Shown here in pieces: positions 26,998 to 34,573 of a stretch of DNA of 64,000 nucleotides. The notes beneath the pieces were generated by a model. The model was not told where the DNA came from. It saw nothing but the letters and a program-made list of their open reading frames with translations, and did not search any database. Position 1 is the first letter of the stretch, and every line of letters starts with the position of its first letter. The translations under genes were made by a program, and so were the position numbers. The stretch spans positions 5,522-69,521 of the forward strand of contig NZ_JANIGO010000002.1 in NCBI RefSeq assembly GCF_024518835.1, in the 5' to 3' direction. Origin of the DNA: Limnobacter humi. Its GTDB lineage: Bacteria; Pseudomonadota; Gammaproteobacteria; Burkholderiales; Burkholderiaceae_B.

Positions 26998-27082
26998 TTT
27001 TCGAATCACCGTTCGGATACTGCGGCAAATACGGCTTTTAGAGCGCGACTTCCCTTTGTGTGCCCGGTGATTCATGGTTTAA

Positions 27083-27127
27083 TAACAAAAAATAACTTTG
27101 TTACTCGCCGGTCAAATCCAATTGACC
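27083..27127. promoter_or_regulatory. Two inverted repeats in the TRAP-locus promoter region
   Basis: TAACAAA-N7-TTTGTTA (27083-27103) and GGTCAA-N6-TTGACC (27110-27127) are both perfect and lie 42-86 bases before the TatT-like gene in an AT-rich divergent promoter region. They are candidate operator sites; no regulator is assigned. Confidence 0.45.
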
Positions 27128-27168
27128 GCTTGCAAGGTAAAAAGAAAAACACTGACGGAGACATCTGA

Positions 27169-28206
27169 ATGATCAAAGCGGGCGTACTACGCATAGCCGC
27201 CATTTCTGGCTTTCTTGCACTCACGGCATTCGTTTCAGGGTGCGCCAAGGTAGAAGGGGCTGCCACCAACCTGGCCATTAATCTGGTTGAACGCCGCGTT
27301 CTTCCTCCCCAGCTTGAAATTGCCGATGTTGACATGGGTTGTAATTTCGCCCAATCCAACTTCCCCCTCCTGAATTCAGCCTTGCGCGCCTTCCACGGTG
27401 ACCCTTCACTGATCGAGTCCTTGCTGTATGTGTCAGCTGCCGCCTGTTCAGAAGCCCGGGCTGTGGAAGAAGAGCTGCGCTACCTTCGTGCATCCAAAGA
27501 AAACCGCATTCCTGAAGCGCAAGACGCGCGAATTGCCCAAAAGCGCTTGTTGGAACTGACGGCCCGCCGCCAACTGGCCAGCTTCGAGGTCATGCGCACC
27601 AAACTGGAAGACAAGTACCGGTTCTCGTACGGCGACAAGTGCCCCGAATTCGAGCGCGATTTTGATGAGCTGGTTTACCTCTTGGGTACCGTGGCTGGCT
27701 TGCAAGCCGTGGTGAATGATATTGCGTCGCAGCAAATGGTGGGCGTGCCCACCGACATCGCACCCAAAGCGGAACGTGCACTGGCCTGTTTGCAAAACGG
27801 CAAGTGGTGGGGTGCTCCCAATGCGGCCCGTGCGGTGGTGTGGAGCATTCTTCCCGGTGCCTCTGAAGGCAAGGACATCTGGGGAACCTTCCGCCTGTCC
27901 ATGACCATCGGTGAGCGCCACGGCGTTCGTTTGGCCCACGTGATGTATGGTTTGTCTGCACTGGCTGTGGGCGACACGGCTCGCTTCCGCGACGCCACCA
28001 AGCGATTTGCCAACGTCAAAGACTTCAAGCCCAGCAAACAATACCGGTTGGTTGAGGCTTTGGCGTCCACCACGATGCTGAACCTGTCAGACCGTTACTG
28101 GACCGAGAATACGGGAACCCGCACGCCAGTGGGTGCCATGGGTAAATACTGGGACGAAGAAGCCGCGATGCCTGAAGGCATGAACGTGGACGATCTATTG
28201 AAATAA
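27169..28206 (+). CDS. TatT-like TRAP-transporter-associated lipoprotein
   Basis: A 345-residue lipoprotein (lipobox VSGC, Cys25) that is almost entirely helical and starts CAKVEGAATNLAINLVERRV. The arrangement of a short stretch after the lipid anchor followed by helical repeats resembles the TatT component first described in Treponema pallidum, a TPR-like periplasmic protein that associates with TRAP binding proteins. Several cysteines (DMGCNF, AAACSEA, DKCPEF, LACLQN) may form disulfides. The TatT match is by pattern and context: the next two genes are a binding protein and a TRAP permease. Confidence 0.6.
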   Translation: MIKAGVLRIAAISGFLALTAFVSGCAKVEGAATNLAINLVERRVLPPQLEIADVDMGCNFAQSNFPLLNSALRAFHGDPSLIESLLYVSAAACSEARAVEEELRYLRASKENRIPEAQDARIAQKRLLELTARRQLASFEVMRTKLEDKYRFSYGDKCPEFERDFDELVYLLGTVAGLQAVVNDIASQQMVGVPTDIAPKAERALACLQNGKWWGAPNAARAVVWSILPGASEGKDIWGTFRLSMTIGERHGVRLAHVMYGLSALAVGDTARFRDATKRFANVKDFKPSKQYRLVEALASTTMLNLSDRYWTENTGTRTPVGAMGKYWDEEAAMPEGMNVDDLLK

Positions 28207-28289
28207 TGCTGCGGATGTTGCACTGGGCGGTTCAACCTCGAGTTGCCCGCCTGTCCCGTGAGCGTCAACTACCTGAAGGGAGATATTCC

Positions 28290-29333
28290 ATGACAATTAA
28301 ACTGAAAGCAGTGGCCGCCGGTTTGGGCCTCGCCATGATGGCAGCAGCAACGCCAGCCCTGGCAGCCAAAAACAAAGTGTGCGTGTTCGACATTTTGGGT
28401 GCTGGTGGTGATGTGTTCAACATGACCAAAGACTATGCCTTGACTGCCAAGGGCTTTGGTGCCGAGTTGGAACTGGAGCCATTCACCGACGAGAAAATTG
28501 CGTCCGAAAACTTCAAGACTGGCCAGTGCGACATGCTCGTGGCCACATCATTCCGCACACGCGCTTACAACTCGGTGGCCGGTTCCATCGACGCCCTGGG
28601 TGCCGCTTCTGTGGTGAAAGACGGCAAGGTGGACATGGACCTGAGCTACGAAGTGGTCAAGCGCACCATTCAGCTGTTTGCCTCCGAGAAAGCCGATGCA
28701 CTGATGACCTCTGGCAACTACCAAGTCGCCGGCATCATCCCGTTCGGTGCTGCTTACCTGTACACCCGCGACCGCTCCATCAACTCGGTGGAAAAGCTGG
28801 CTGGCAAGAAAATCGCCTCTTTTGACTACGATTCAGCTCAGAAGCAGATGATTTCCAAAGTGGGTGCATCCCCAGTGTCTGCCGACATTTCCAACTTCGG
28901 TGCCAAGTTCAACAACGGGTCTGTGGACATCATTGCCGCGCCCGCTGCTGCCTACAAGCCACTGGAACTCTACAAAGGCGTGGGCACCAAGGGTGCAATT
29001 GCACGCTTCCCCGTGGCTGTGTTGACTTACCAGATCGTGGTCAACAAAACCAAGTTCCCCGATGGTTTTGCCACCAAGTCGCGTGACTACTGGGCCAAGC
29101 GTTTTGGTGACGGTTTGAAGATCGTTCACAACGCCGAGAAAGCCATTCCAGCCGCAGCTTGGATGGAAATTGCGCCAGCAGATTCCGTGAAATACACCGT
29201 GTTGTTGCGTGAGTCCCGCGTGGACCTGGCCAAGAGCGGTGCCTATGATCCCAAAACCTTGAACATCATGAAAAGCATTCGTTGCGGTGTAAACCGTGCA
29301 GACTCCGAATGCGCGACCAAGAACGAGCTGTAA
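28290..29333 (+). CDS. Periplasmic solute-binding protein of the AdeT family
   Basis: A 347-residue exported protein (signal peptide cleaved near ALA-AK, residue 24). The core reads VCVFDILGAGGDVFNM, YLYTRDRSINSVEKLAGKKI and FNNGSVDIIAAPAAAYKPLE, which matches the family called AdeT1/2 in Acinetobacter, sometimes annotated as an efflux-pump part. Fold and context point instead to a TRAP-type solute-binding protein. Start ATG 28290 with GGGAG upstream; the frame extends to 28206 but without a site there. Two C-terminal cysteines (RCGVNRADSEC) are typical. Ligand unknown. Confidence 0.8.
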   Translation: MTIKLKAVAAGLGLAMMAAATPALAAKNKVCVFDILGAGGDVFNMTKDYALTAKGFGAELELEPFTDEKIASENFKTGQCDMLVATSFRTRAYNSVAGSIDALGAASVVKDGKVDMDLSYEVVKRTIQLFASEKADALMTSGNYQVAGIIPFGAAYLYTRDRSINSVEKLAGKKIASFDYDSAQKQMISKVGASPVSADISNFGAKFNNGSVDIIAAPAAAYKPLELYKGVGTKGAIARFPVAVLTYQIVVNKTKFPDGFATKSRDYWAKRFGDGLKIVHNAEKAIPAAAWMEIAPADSVKYTVLLRESRVDLAKSGAYDPKTLNIMKSIRCGVNRADSECATKNEL

Positions 29334-29345
29334 TGCCATGTGTCA

Positions 29346-29413
29346 CCGGTGCGGCAGACCTGCACCGGGTTATTTGACCTAAAAAAGCGGGGGTTGTGCA
29401 TGCCCCCGTTTTT
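29346..29413 (+). terminator. Two hairpins, the second a Rho-independent terminator, after the binding-protein gene
   Basis: CCGGTGC/GCACCGG (29346-29368) is followed by CGGGGG/CCCCCG (29388-29408) flanked by A-rich and T5 stretches. This would end most transcripts after the binding protein and let only a fraction reach the permease, giving the usual excess of binding protein over permease. Confidence 0.8.
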
Positions 29414-29477
29414 ACAGTTGCTAAACACCTATTGTTTTGTTCGTTGGCCCAAGGGCTGGCACTGATAAGGACTCGTC

Positions 29478-32147
29478 ATGCAGACTTCCGCAGGCAAAAA
29501 GTGGATTGGCCGTTCCCCACAGGAATGGTTATCCAGCTTACCCATCTTCTCGTTGCTGTTGTTGACCCTGATCATCGGTACCGGTGAGATGGTTCACGGC
29601 CAGTTGTTGCGGCTGGGCGAGCGCATGTTTGGTGATTCGGAAAAACAGGTTCAATACTTCCTGCTGCGTGCCGATCCGGAAAAGCCCACCTGCGATCCCA
29701 ATCCAGACATCGATACCCTGGTGGCCAAAGAAGTTGAAAAGGCGAAAAATGCACCGGCCTCCGATCTGGATTCCCTGTTTGGTCCCCAGGAAGTAAACCC
29801 AGATGAAATCCGCCAGTCCCTGGAAGCAGCCCGTTCCTTGTGTCAGGAACGCTATGCGGTGTACGAGAAAGTCAGCAAAGCCATCACCCCCGAACTCAAA
29901 GCGTTTCGAAGTCTGGAGACCGGTTTCTTCGGCATCTTTAAATTTGGTACTGAAAACCGGCCGTTGATTCTACTGGTGATGGTGGCCATTGCCGCCGTGA
30001 CCACGACCATGGGGTATCACCACATCAATTTGAGGCCGCCCCGCACCCGGAAAGATTTCCAGGTGTATTCGGTCGCCATGTTGATTGCCAACCTCATCAT
30101 GTTTGTGTCCACCAGCTATTACCTCAAGCTGCAGATGGACTCTGGTGTACCGGTGGAGCACCCGGCGATTAGCTGGATCTCGATTATTTTGTTTGCAGGC
30201 CTGTCGCTAATCAGCCTGCGCGACGTGTTGAAAATGCCGGCCCATGCCGAGCCCGGTGGCTCATACGGCTTGGGTGTCCTGAGTATTCCGCTGTATGCCT
30301 TCATGGCCATCAATGCGGGCTTCAACTTCTTCATGGACGACTATGTTGCTGGCTTGGCCATTTATTTTGGTCAAATCACCGAACTGGCCTCCATCTTCCT
30401 GAACCTGGCGTTGTACCTGTGGGCAGGTATGCTGTTGAAGCAAACCCGCGTGGTGCAGTTGTTCATGGACATTCTGCGCCCATGGAAACTGCCGCCCGAA
30501 GTGTTTACCTGGATTGTGCTGTTGGCCGCTGCGGTGCCCACGGCCTACACCGGGGCTTCGGGTGTATTTGTGATTGCTGCCGGTGCCATCGTGTACCGGG
30601 AAGTGTTGGGCGTGGGTGCCCGCCGCCAGTTTGCGCTGGCCGCTGCAGCCATGTCCGGTTCACTGGGTGTGGTACTTCGCCCCTGCTTGCTGATTGTGGT
30701 GATTGCCGCCTTGAACAAGGAAGTCACCACCAGTGAGTTGTACGGCTGGGGTCTGTTCGTGTTCATCATGACATCCACCCTGTTTGTCATCATCGCTTTG
30801 CTGAAGTCGGAAGGCCGTGCCATTGAACGGGCCAAAGCCAAAGACGCCTTGCCGCAGTCATTGCGGGCCTTGGTGCCGGTGTCACCCTACATCGTCATCA
30901 TGCTGCTGGTGGTGTTTGGCTATGAATACCTGCTGGACACCAAGCTGGACGAATTCACTGCACCGGTGATGTTGCCCGTGATCATGCTGTTCGTGATCAT
31001 TTTCGACAAACTGCGCGGTGGCCCCACCAAGGTGGGTGGCGACACACCGTCCGAGAAAAAGCAGAACCAAGGCTTGGAATTTGCGGTGCGAGCAGCCACC
31101 ACCGAGACCATCGGTCACATCGGCGCGCTGATCATGCTGATGGCCTTGTCGGTCAGTGTGGGTGGCATGATCGAACGCTCCGGCATCATGAGCCTGGTGC
31201 CGGCCGACATGGGCAGTGTGTGGATTGCACTCACCTTGCTCATGCTGTTGATGATTTTCATCGGCATGGTGATGGACCCGTTCGGTGCGGTGATTCTGGT
31301 GTCAGCCACAGTCGCCCCAGTGGCGTATTCCAACGGCATTCACCCCGTGCACTTCTGGATGATTGTGGTCACCGCGTTTGAATTGGGTTACCTGTCACCA
31401 CCTGTGGCGCTGAACCAGCTGCTTGCTCGGCAAGTGGTGGGCGAGGCGGAAATGGACAAGGCCGACGCAGAAAGCAAACACCGTCCGTTCTATTACAAGT
31501 ACGAGCGCTGGCTGCTGCCTGTTTACACCATGATGACCGGCTTGTTGATTGTGGTGTACGGTGGTCAGTTGATGATCAACAATGCCGAGGCATTGAAGCC
31601 GGTCAGCCACTTCCTCGGTCTGGACCAGCTTCGCCCGAAAGAACTGGGCAGTGAAGTACCAGCCGCACCAGCTGCACCGGCGGCAGCACCTGCTGCTGAG
31701 GCACCAGCATTGCCTGCCGATGCTGCACCGGTCGTAACAGCGGCGGAACCTGCTGCCCCAGCGCCTGAACCCGTGCCAGCCGGCCCCGATTTGGGGGCCT
31801 TGAAGGCGGAGGTGAATGAAACTGTGAGCAATTGGGCTGCGGCCTGGAGTGCGCGTGACGTCAATGGCTACCTTAGTTTCTACTCACCTAAATTTGAGAT
31901 TCCGGGTGCTTTGTCCCGCGATCAGTGGGAAAAACAGCGTCGCCAGCGGATCGCCAGCAAAAAGTCCATTGAAGTGTCATTGGCCAACCTCAAAATCGAT
32001 GTCACGGCCGATGGCAATTCAGCCACGGCGGTGGCCACCTTTGAACAAGATTACCGTTCGGACAATTTCAAGGAAGTGACTCAAAAAACCTTGCGCTTGA
32101 GCAAAGAAGATGGGCACTGGAGAATCACCGCTGAACAAGCCAATTGA
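29478..32147 (+). CDS. TRAP-type large permease with DctQ-like N-terminus and NTF2-like C-terminal domain
   Basis: An 889-residue membrane protein. Helix 1 (residues 21-40) is followed by a soluble loop of about 110 residues, then several helices forming a DctQ-like part, and a DctM-type permease region to about residue 690 (PTAYTGASGVFVIAAGAIVY, GMVMDPFGAVILVSATVAPV, VTAFELGYLSPPVALNQLLA). After the last helix comes an Ala/Pro-rich linker (about 710-773) and a C-terminal NTF2/SnoaL-like domain (774-889: NWAAAWSARDVNGYLSFYSP, DGHWRITAEQ), usually found in cell-envelope enzymes and not in transporters. TRAP permeases import organic acids or similar solutes with Na+ or H+. RBS AAGGA precedes ATG 29478. 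Confidence 0.82.
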   Translation: MQTSAGKKWIGRSPQEWLSSLPIFSLLLLTLIIGTGEMVHGQLLRLGERMFGDSEKQVQYFLLRADPEKPTCDPNPDIDTLVAKEVEKAKNAPASDLDSLFGPQEVNPDEIRQSLEAARSLCQERYAVYEKVSKAITPELKAFRSLETGFFGIFKFGTENRPLILLVMVAIAAVTTTMGYHHINLRPPRTRKDFQVYSVAMLIANLIMFVSTSYYLKLQMDSGVPVEHPAISWISIILFAGLSLISLRDVLKMPAHAEPGGSYGLGVLSIPLYAFMAINAGFNFFMDDYVAGLAIYFGQITELASIFLNLALYLWAGMLLKQTRVVQLFMDILRPWKLPPEVFTWIVLLAAAVPTAYTGASGVFVIAAGAIVYREVLGVGARRQFALAAAAMSGSLGVVLRPCLLIVVIAALNKEVTTSELYGWGLFVFIMTSTLFVIIALLKSEGRAIERAKAKDALPQSLRALVPVSPYIVIMLLVVFGYEYLLDTKLDEFTAPVMLPVIMLFVIIFDKLRGGPTKVGGDTPSEKKQNQGLEFAVRAATTETIGHIGALIMLMALSVSVGGMIERSGIMSLVPADMGSVWIALTLLMLLMIFIGMVMDPFGAVILVSATVAPVAYSNGIHPVHFWMIVVTAFELGYLSPPVALNQLLARQVVGEAEMDKADAESKHRPFYYKYERWLLPVYTMMTGLLIVVYGGQLMINNAEALKPVSHFLGLDQLRPKELGSEVPAAPAAPAAAPAAEAPALPADAAPVVTAAEPAAPAPEPVPAGPDLGALKAEVNETVSNWAAAWSARDVNGYLSFYSPKFEIPGALSRDQWEKQRRQRIASKKSIEVSLANLKIDVTADGNSATAVATFEQDYRSDNFKEVTQKTLRLSKEDGHWRITAEQAN

Positions 32148-32151
32148 GAGA

Positions 32152-32174
32152 TTGCATGCATCACCGGCATGCAA
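32152..32174 (+). repeat. Hairpin directly after the TRAP permease
   Basis: TTGCATGC and GCATGCAA with a 7-base loop start 5 bases after the permease stop, upstream of the terminator at 32237. Probably a 3'-end stabilising structure. Confidence 0.35.
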
Positions 32175-32236
32175 GAAGCGTTGTACCCGGCGTCGCTGAA
32201 TTGGGCGCCCAAACCAGCAGTCTGTAATCGAGTTTG

Positions 32237-32262
32237 AACCCCGCCTCTGGCGGGGTTTTTTT
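32237..32262 (+). terminator. Rho-independent terminator of the TRAP operon
   Basis: AACCCCGCC-TCT-GGCGGGGTT followed by a T-run. A strong 9-bp stem, placed right at the 3' end of the convergent antiporter gene. Confidence 0.92.
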
Positions 32263-33526
32263 ATAGCAGCATGAAAGCGCTGCCAGCAATCACTGTTGGC
32301 GGCAAAGCCGCCAGGAGCAGCTTTATCGGGTTAACCGTCCCATCAGTGAAGCGGTCTTTCAAAATGGACAGGCCAGCGGGATTGGGCGCATTGGCAATCA
32401 CCGTTAAACCACCCCCTGTCACCGCCCCAGCCACAATCGCATAACGGAACTCAGCGCTGGTGCCTTCAACCAAAGAGGCCAAATAGGTCAACGCCGCATT
32501 GTCGGTAATCGCCGTCAAACCGGTGGCCAGGAAAAATAGCGCACCTGAACCGACGCCCAGCAGGGTGTCTTGTAACCACCACTGTTGCAGTCCACCCAAC
32601 ACCACCAATCCAGCCAGGAAAAAAGCCACCAACAACGCCTCTTTGAGGATGAGTGGCGATTGATGCTGCTTGTAGGCCTCTGTGTAGCCAATGAAAAACA
32701 GCAACAAACCCATGAACACAGGTGGATGATGCGCGAACACGATAACACCCACCAAAAAGGTGACGTGTATCGCACTCACCAATCGTGGAACTGGCACCTC
32801 TGCATTTTTTGGCATTTTCAGGTCTCTGAGTTCATGCCGTACCCACAGTGCCAGCACACTGGCATTTACAAACACCGCCAGAGCTGCCTTCCACCCAAAT
32901 TGGGTCAGCATGAAGGTCGAGCTCCAGTTCCAGCTTGCGGCCACCATCAGGACCGGTGGTGCTGCAAAATTGGTCAATGTTCCGCCAATTGAAATATTGA
33001 CAAACAACACACCCAAGGTGGCGTAACGAAAGCGACTGCTGACCGACGCAGTAAAGAATCGGTCTCGCAACAGCAAGGCTGCCAGGGTCATGGCTGCAGG
33101 TTCGGTGATGAACGAGCCCAACAGTGGCAAAATCCCCAGGCACAACCAATACATGGCAATGCCCTGGTTCACTGGCATGAATCGGGTGGCTGTTTCAAGT
33201 AGATATTGCACACTCAGCAAAATAGGTCTGCTGGCGGCCACCACCATGATGGCAAACACAAACAGTGGTTCCGTAAAATTGCGACTTTCCAGATAAGCCA
33301 CGGCCTGCTGCTCGCCCAGCAAGGCATACAGGCTGAGCATGAGCACCAGTGCCCACACGCCGAATACCACCTCGATTTCAGCGAACCAGTGCCAAAGGCC
33401 TGAATGCGCAGAGTGACCGTGGGCCAGCTTGGCGAACAGCTTGGTGGAAAATGTGTGAAGAACAGCCAAGCCAAACAGCACGGCTGCGACCCACTCGATT
33501 GTGCTTACTGCACCGGGTACGGTCAT
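32261..33526 (-). CDS. Putative Na+/H+ antiporter
   Basis: A 421-residue polytopic membrane protein with about 11-12 helices, matching the family of putative Na+/H+ antiporters (Na_H_antiport_2-like, within the ion-transporter superfamily). Recognisable features are GTLTNFAAPPVLMVAA and the helix-break region FFLATGLTAITDNAALTYLA with a charged Asp, plus AGAVTGGGLTVIANAPNPAG, all typical of substrate-binding re-entrant loops. It would exchange cytoplasmic Na+ for protons. The start ATG 33526 leads into the first hydrophobic helix. It lies 56 bases after the tRNA gene on the same strand. Confidence 0.8.
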   Translation of the reverse strand: MTVPGAVSTIEWVAAVLFGLAVLHTFSTKLFAKLAHGHSAHSGLWHWFAEIEVVFGVWALVLMLSLYALLGEQQAVAYLESRNFTEPLFVFAIMVVAASRPILLSVQYLLETATRFMPVNQGIAMYWLCLGILPLLGSFITEPAAMTLAALLLRDRFFTASVSSRFRYATLGVLFVNISIGGTLTNFAAPPVLMVAASWNWSSTFMLTQFGWKAALAVFVNASVLALWVRHELRDLKMPKNAEVPVPRLVSAIHVTFLVGVIVFAHHPPVFMGLLLFFIGYTEAYKQHQSPLILKEALLVAFFLAGLVVLGGLQQWWLQDTLLGVGSGALFFLATGLTAITDNAALTYLASLVEGTSAEFRYAIVAGAVTGGGLTVIANAPNPAGLSILKDRFTDGTVNPIKLLLAALPPTVIAGSAFMLL

Positions 33527-33582
33527 GGAGCAATCTCAAAGGCAATAACAGAGATGACCCACATCGACGCTTGAAAGTTCCG

Positions 33583-33657
33583 TGGTGCCCCGGACAGGAA
33601 TCGAACCTGTATTTGACCCTTAGGAGGGGCCTGTATTATCCATTATACGACCGGGAC
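33583..33657 (-). tRNA. tRNA-Arg (anticodon CCT)
   Basis: A complete cloverleaf can be drawn on the minus strand: acceptor GTCCCGG/CCGGGGC with one G-U pair, D-stem GTAT/ATAC, anticodon stem GGCCC/GGGTC with loop CTCCTAA (anticodon CCT at 33624-33622), and T-stem ACAGG/CCTGT around TTCGATT. The 3' CCA is encoded. It reads AGG codons. A TAGAAT -10-like hexamer lies at 33680-33675 upstream on this strand. Confidence 0.97.
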
Positions 33658-33769
33658 CACCTGACCAGCGCCGTATTCTACACCACCAGCCAACGGGAGC
33701 GTTCCGGGTTTGCCTGTGGCGTCTGATTTGGTTTTTTCGACGTTGATTGCGCGGGCTGTATACAAAAAT

Positions 33770-33786
33770 TCAAACGCAGCGTTCGA
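33770..33786. promoter_or_regulatory. Imperfect palindrome, possible activator site for the sigma-54 promoter
   Basis: TCAAACGCAGCGTTCGA has 7-base arms with one mismatch and lies about 80-95 bases before the expected transcription start, a normal place for an enhancer-binding protein site. A shorter related string, TCGACGTTGA, is at 33737. Inference only. Confidence 0.35.
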
Positions 33787-33837
33787 GTTAACCCAATTAA
33801 ATATCAATATATCAATAGGTTGCATACATGGGGTTGT

Positions 33838-33853
33838 TGGCACAACACCTGCA
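33838..33853 (+). promoter_or_regulatory. Sigma-54 (-24/-12) promoter of the first ECF sigma gene
   Basis: TGGCACAACACCTGCA matches the consensus TGGCACG-N4-TTGCA at all but two positions, with the invariant GG and GC exactly 10 bases apart. The predicted start is near 33864 and the gene begins at 33890. The upstream region is AT-rich. Confidence 0.75.
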
Positions 33854-33889
33854 CCGTGAGAAGGAAATACATTCTCAAAAGGTCGGCCC

Positions 33890-34510
33890 ATGATGATGAA
33901 TACCCTGCAAGATGTTCACTGCCTTCAAGACAGCCTGTTGGCCCATGCGCTGGTTCAGGATGCACCACTGGCCCCGGAGCAGTTGCGCACCCTGGAAATA
34001 CTCCTGACCAGTCAGCGTAGCCGTTTGACCCATTTCATTCGAAAGCATTTGCGCAAAGACGACTGGGTGGATGATGTGTTGCAGCAAACACACTTGGCGG
34101 CATTCCGAAATTGGTCCCGCTTCCGTGGTGAGTCCAAACCGGAAACCTGGTTGTTCGGTATTGCATTGAACTTGGTCAAAAACTTCCGCTATCGCGACGA
34201 CAGCCATCGATTTTGTCAAGACGATTGTGAGGACGAAATCAACAATTTGCCCTGCAACAGCGAGCTGGAACCCGAGCAGGCTGCGCTGCAGCGCGAGCGC
34301 ATTGATTTGCTTCGAGGCGCCATCGAACACTTGCCTTTGAAAATGCAACGTGTGGTCCAACTGGTGTTGCTGGAGGGGCTGAGTTATCAGGATGCTGCGG
34401 TGGAATTGGATCTGCCAATTGGGACAGTCCGCTCCAGGCTGTCTCGCGCCAGGGATGCACTTCGAGAAGAGATGGAGCGCGCTGAATTGCCCCCTGAGAA
34501 AACCCACTGA
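33890..34510 (+). CDS. ECF sigma factor, HrpL-like (first copy)
   Basis: A 206-residue sigma-70-family factor with regions 2 and 4 only. Region 2 reads WVDDVLQQTHLAAFRNWSRF then ETWLFGIALNLVKNF; region 4 has YQDAAVELDLPIGTVRSRLS. It is closely related to the second ECF factor of this locus (FIxKHxR, VxDVxQQT, WLFGIALN, LPIGTVRSR). No anti-sigma factor with a membrane helix follows; instead a sigma-54 activator gene lies downstream. AAAAGG precedes the ATG at 33890, the first of three consecutive ATGs. Transcription is predicted from the sigma-54 promoter at 33838, as for hrpL in Pseudomonas. Confidence 0.88.
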   Translation: MMMNTLQDVHCLQDSLLAHALVQDAPLAPEQLRTLEILLTSQRSRLTHFIRKHLRKDDWVDDVLQQTHLAAFRNWSRFRGESKPETWLFGIALNLVKNFRYRDDSHRFCQDDCEDEINNLPCNSELEPEQAALQRERIDLLRGAIEHLPLKMQRVVQLVLLEGLSYQDAAVELDLPIGTVRSRLSRARDALREEMERAELPPEKTH

Positions 34511-34539
34511 ACCTATGCGGGTTACCCGCACCAGTGGGT
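34502..34539 (+). other. Composite hairpin between the ECF sigma gene and the activator gene
   Basis: Outer arms ACCCACTG/CAGTGGGT (34502-34509, 34532-34539) enclose inner arms TGCGGG/CCCGCA with a TTA loop. The outer left arm contains part of the ECF stop codon. No T-run, so translational insulation or mRNA processing is more likely than termination. Confidence 0.5.
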
Positions 34540-34573
34540 GAGGTGTCTGAAGACTGTTTTGAGGACAATTCAC

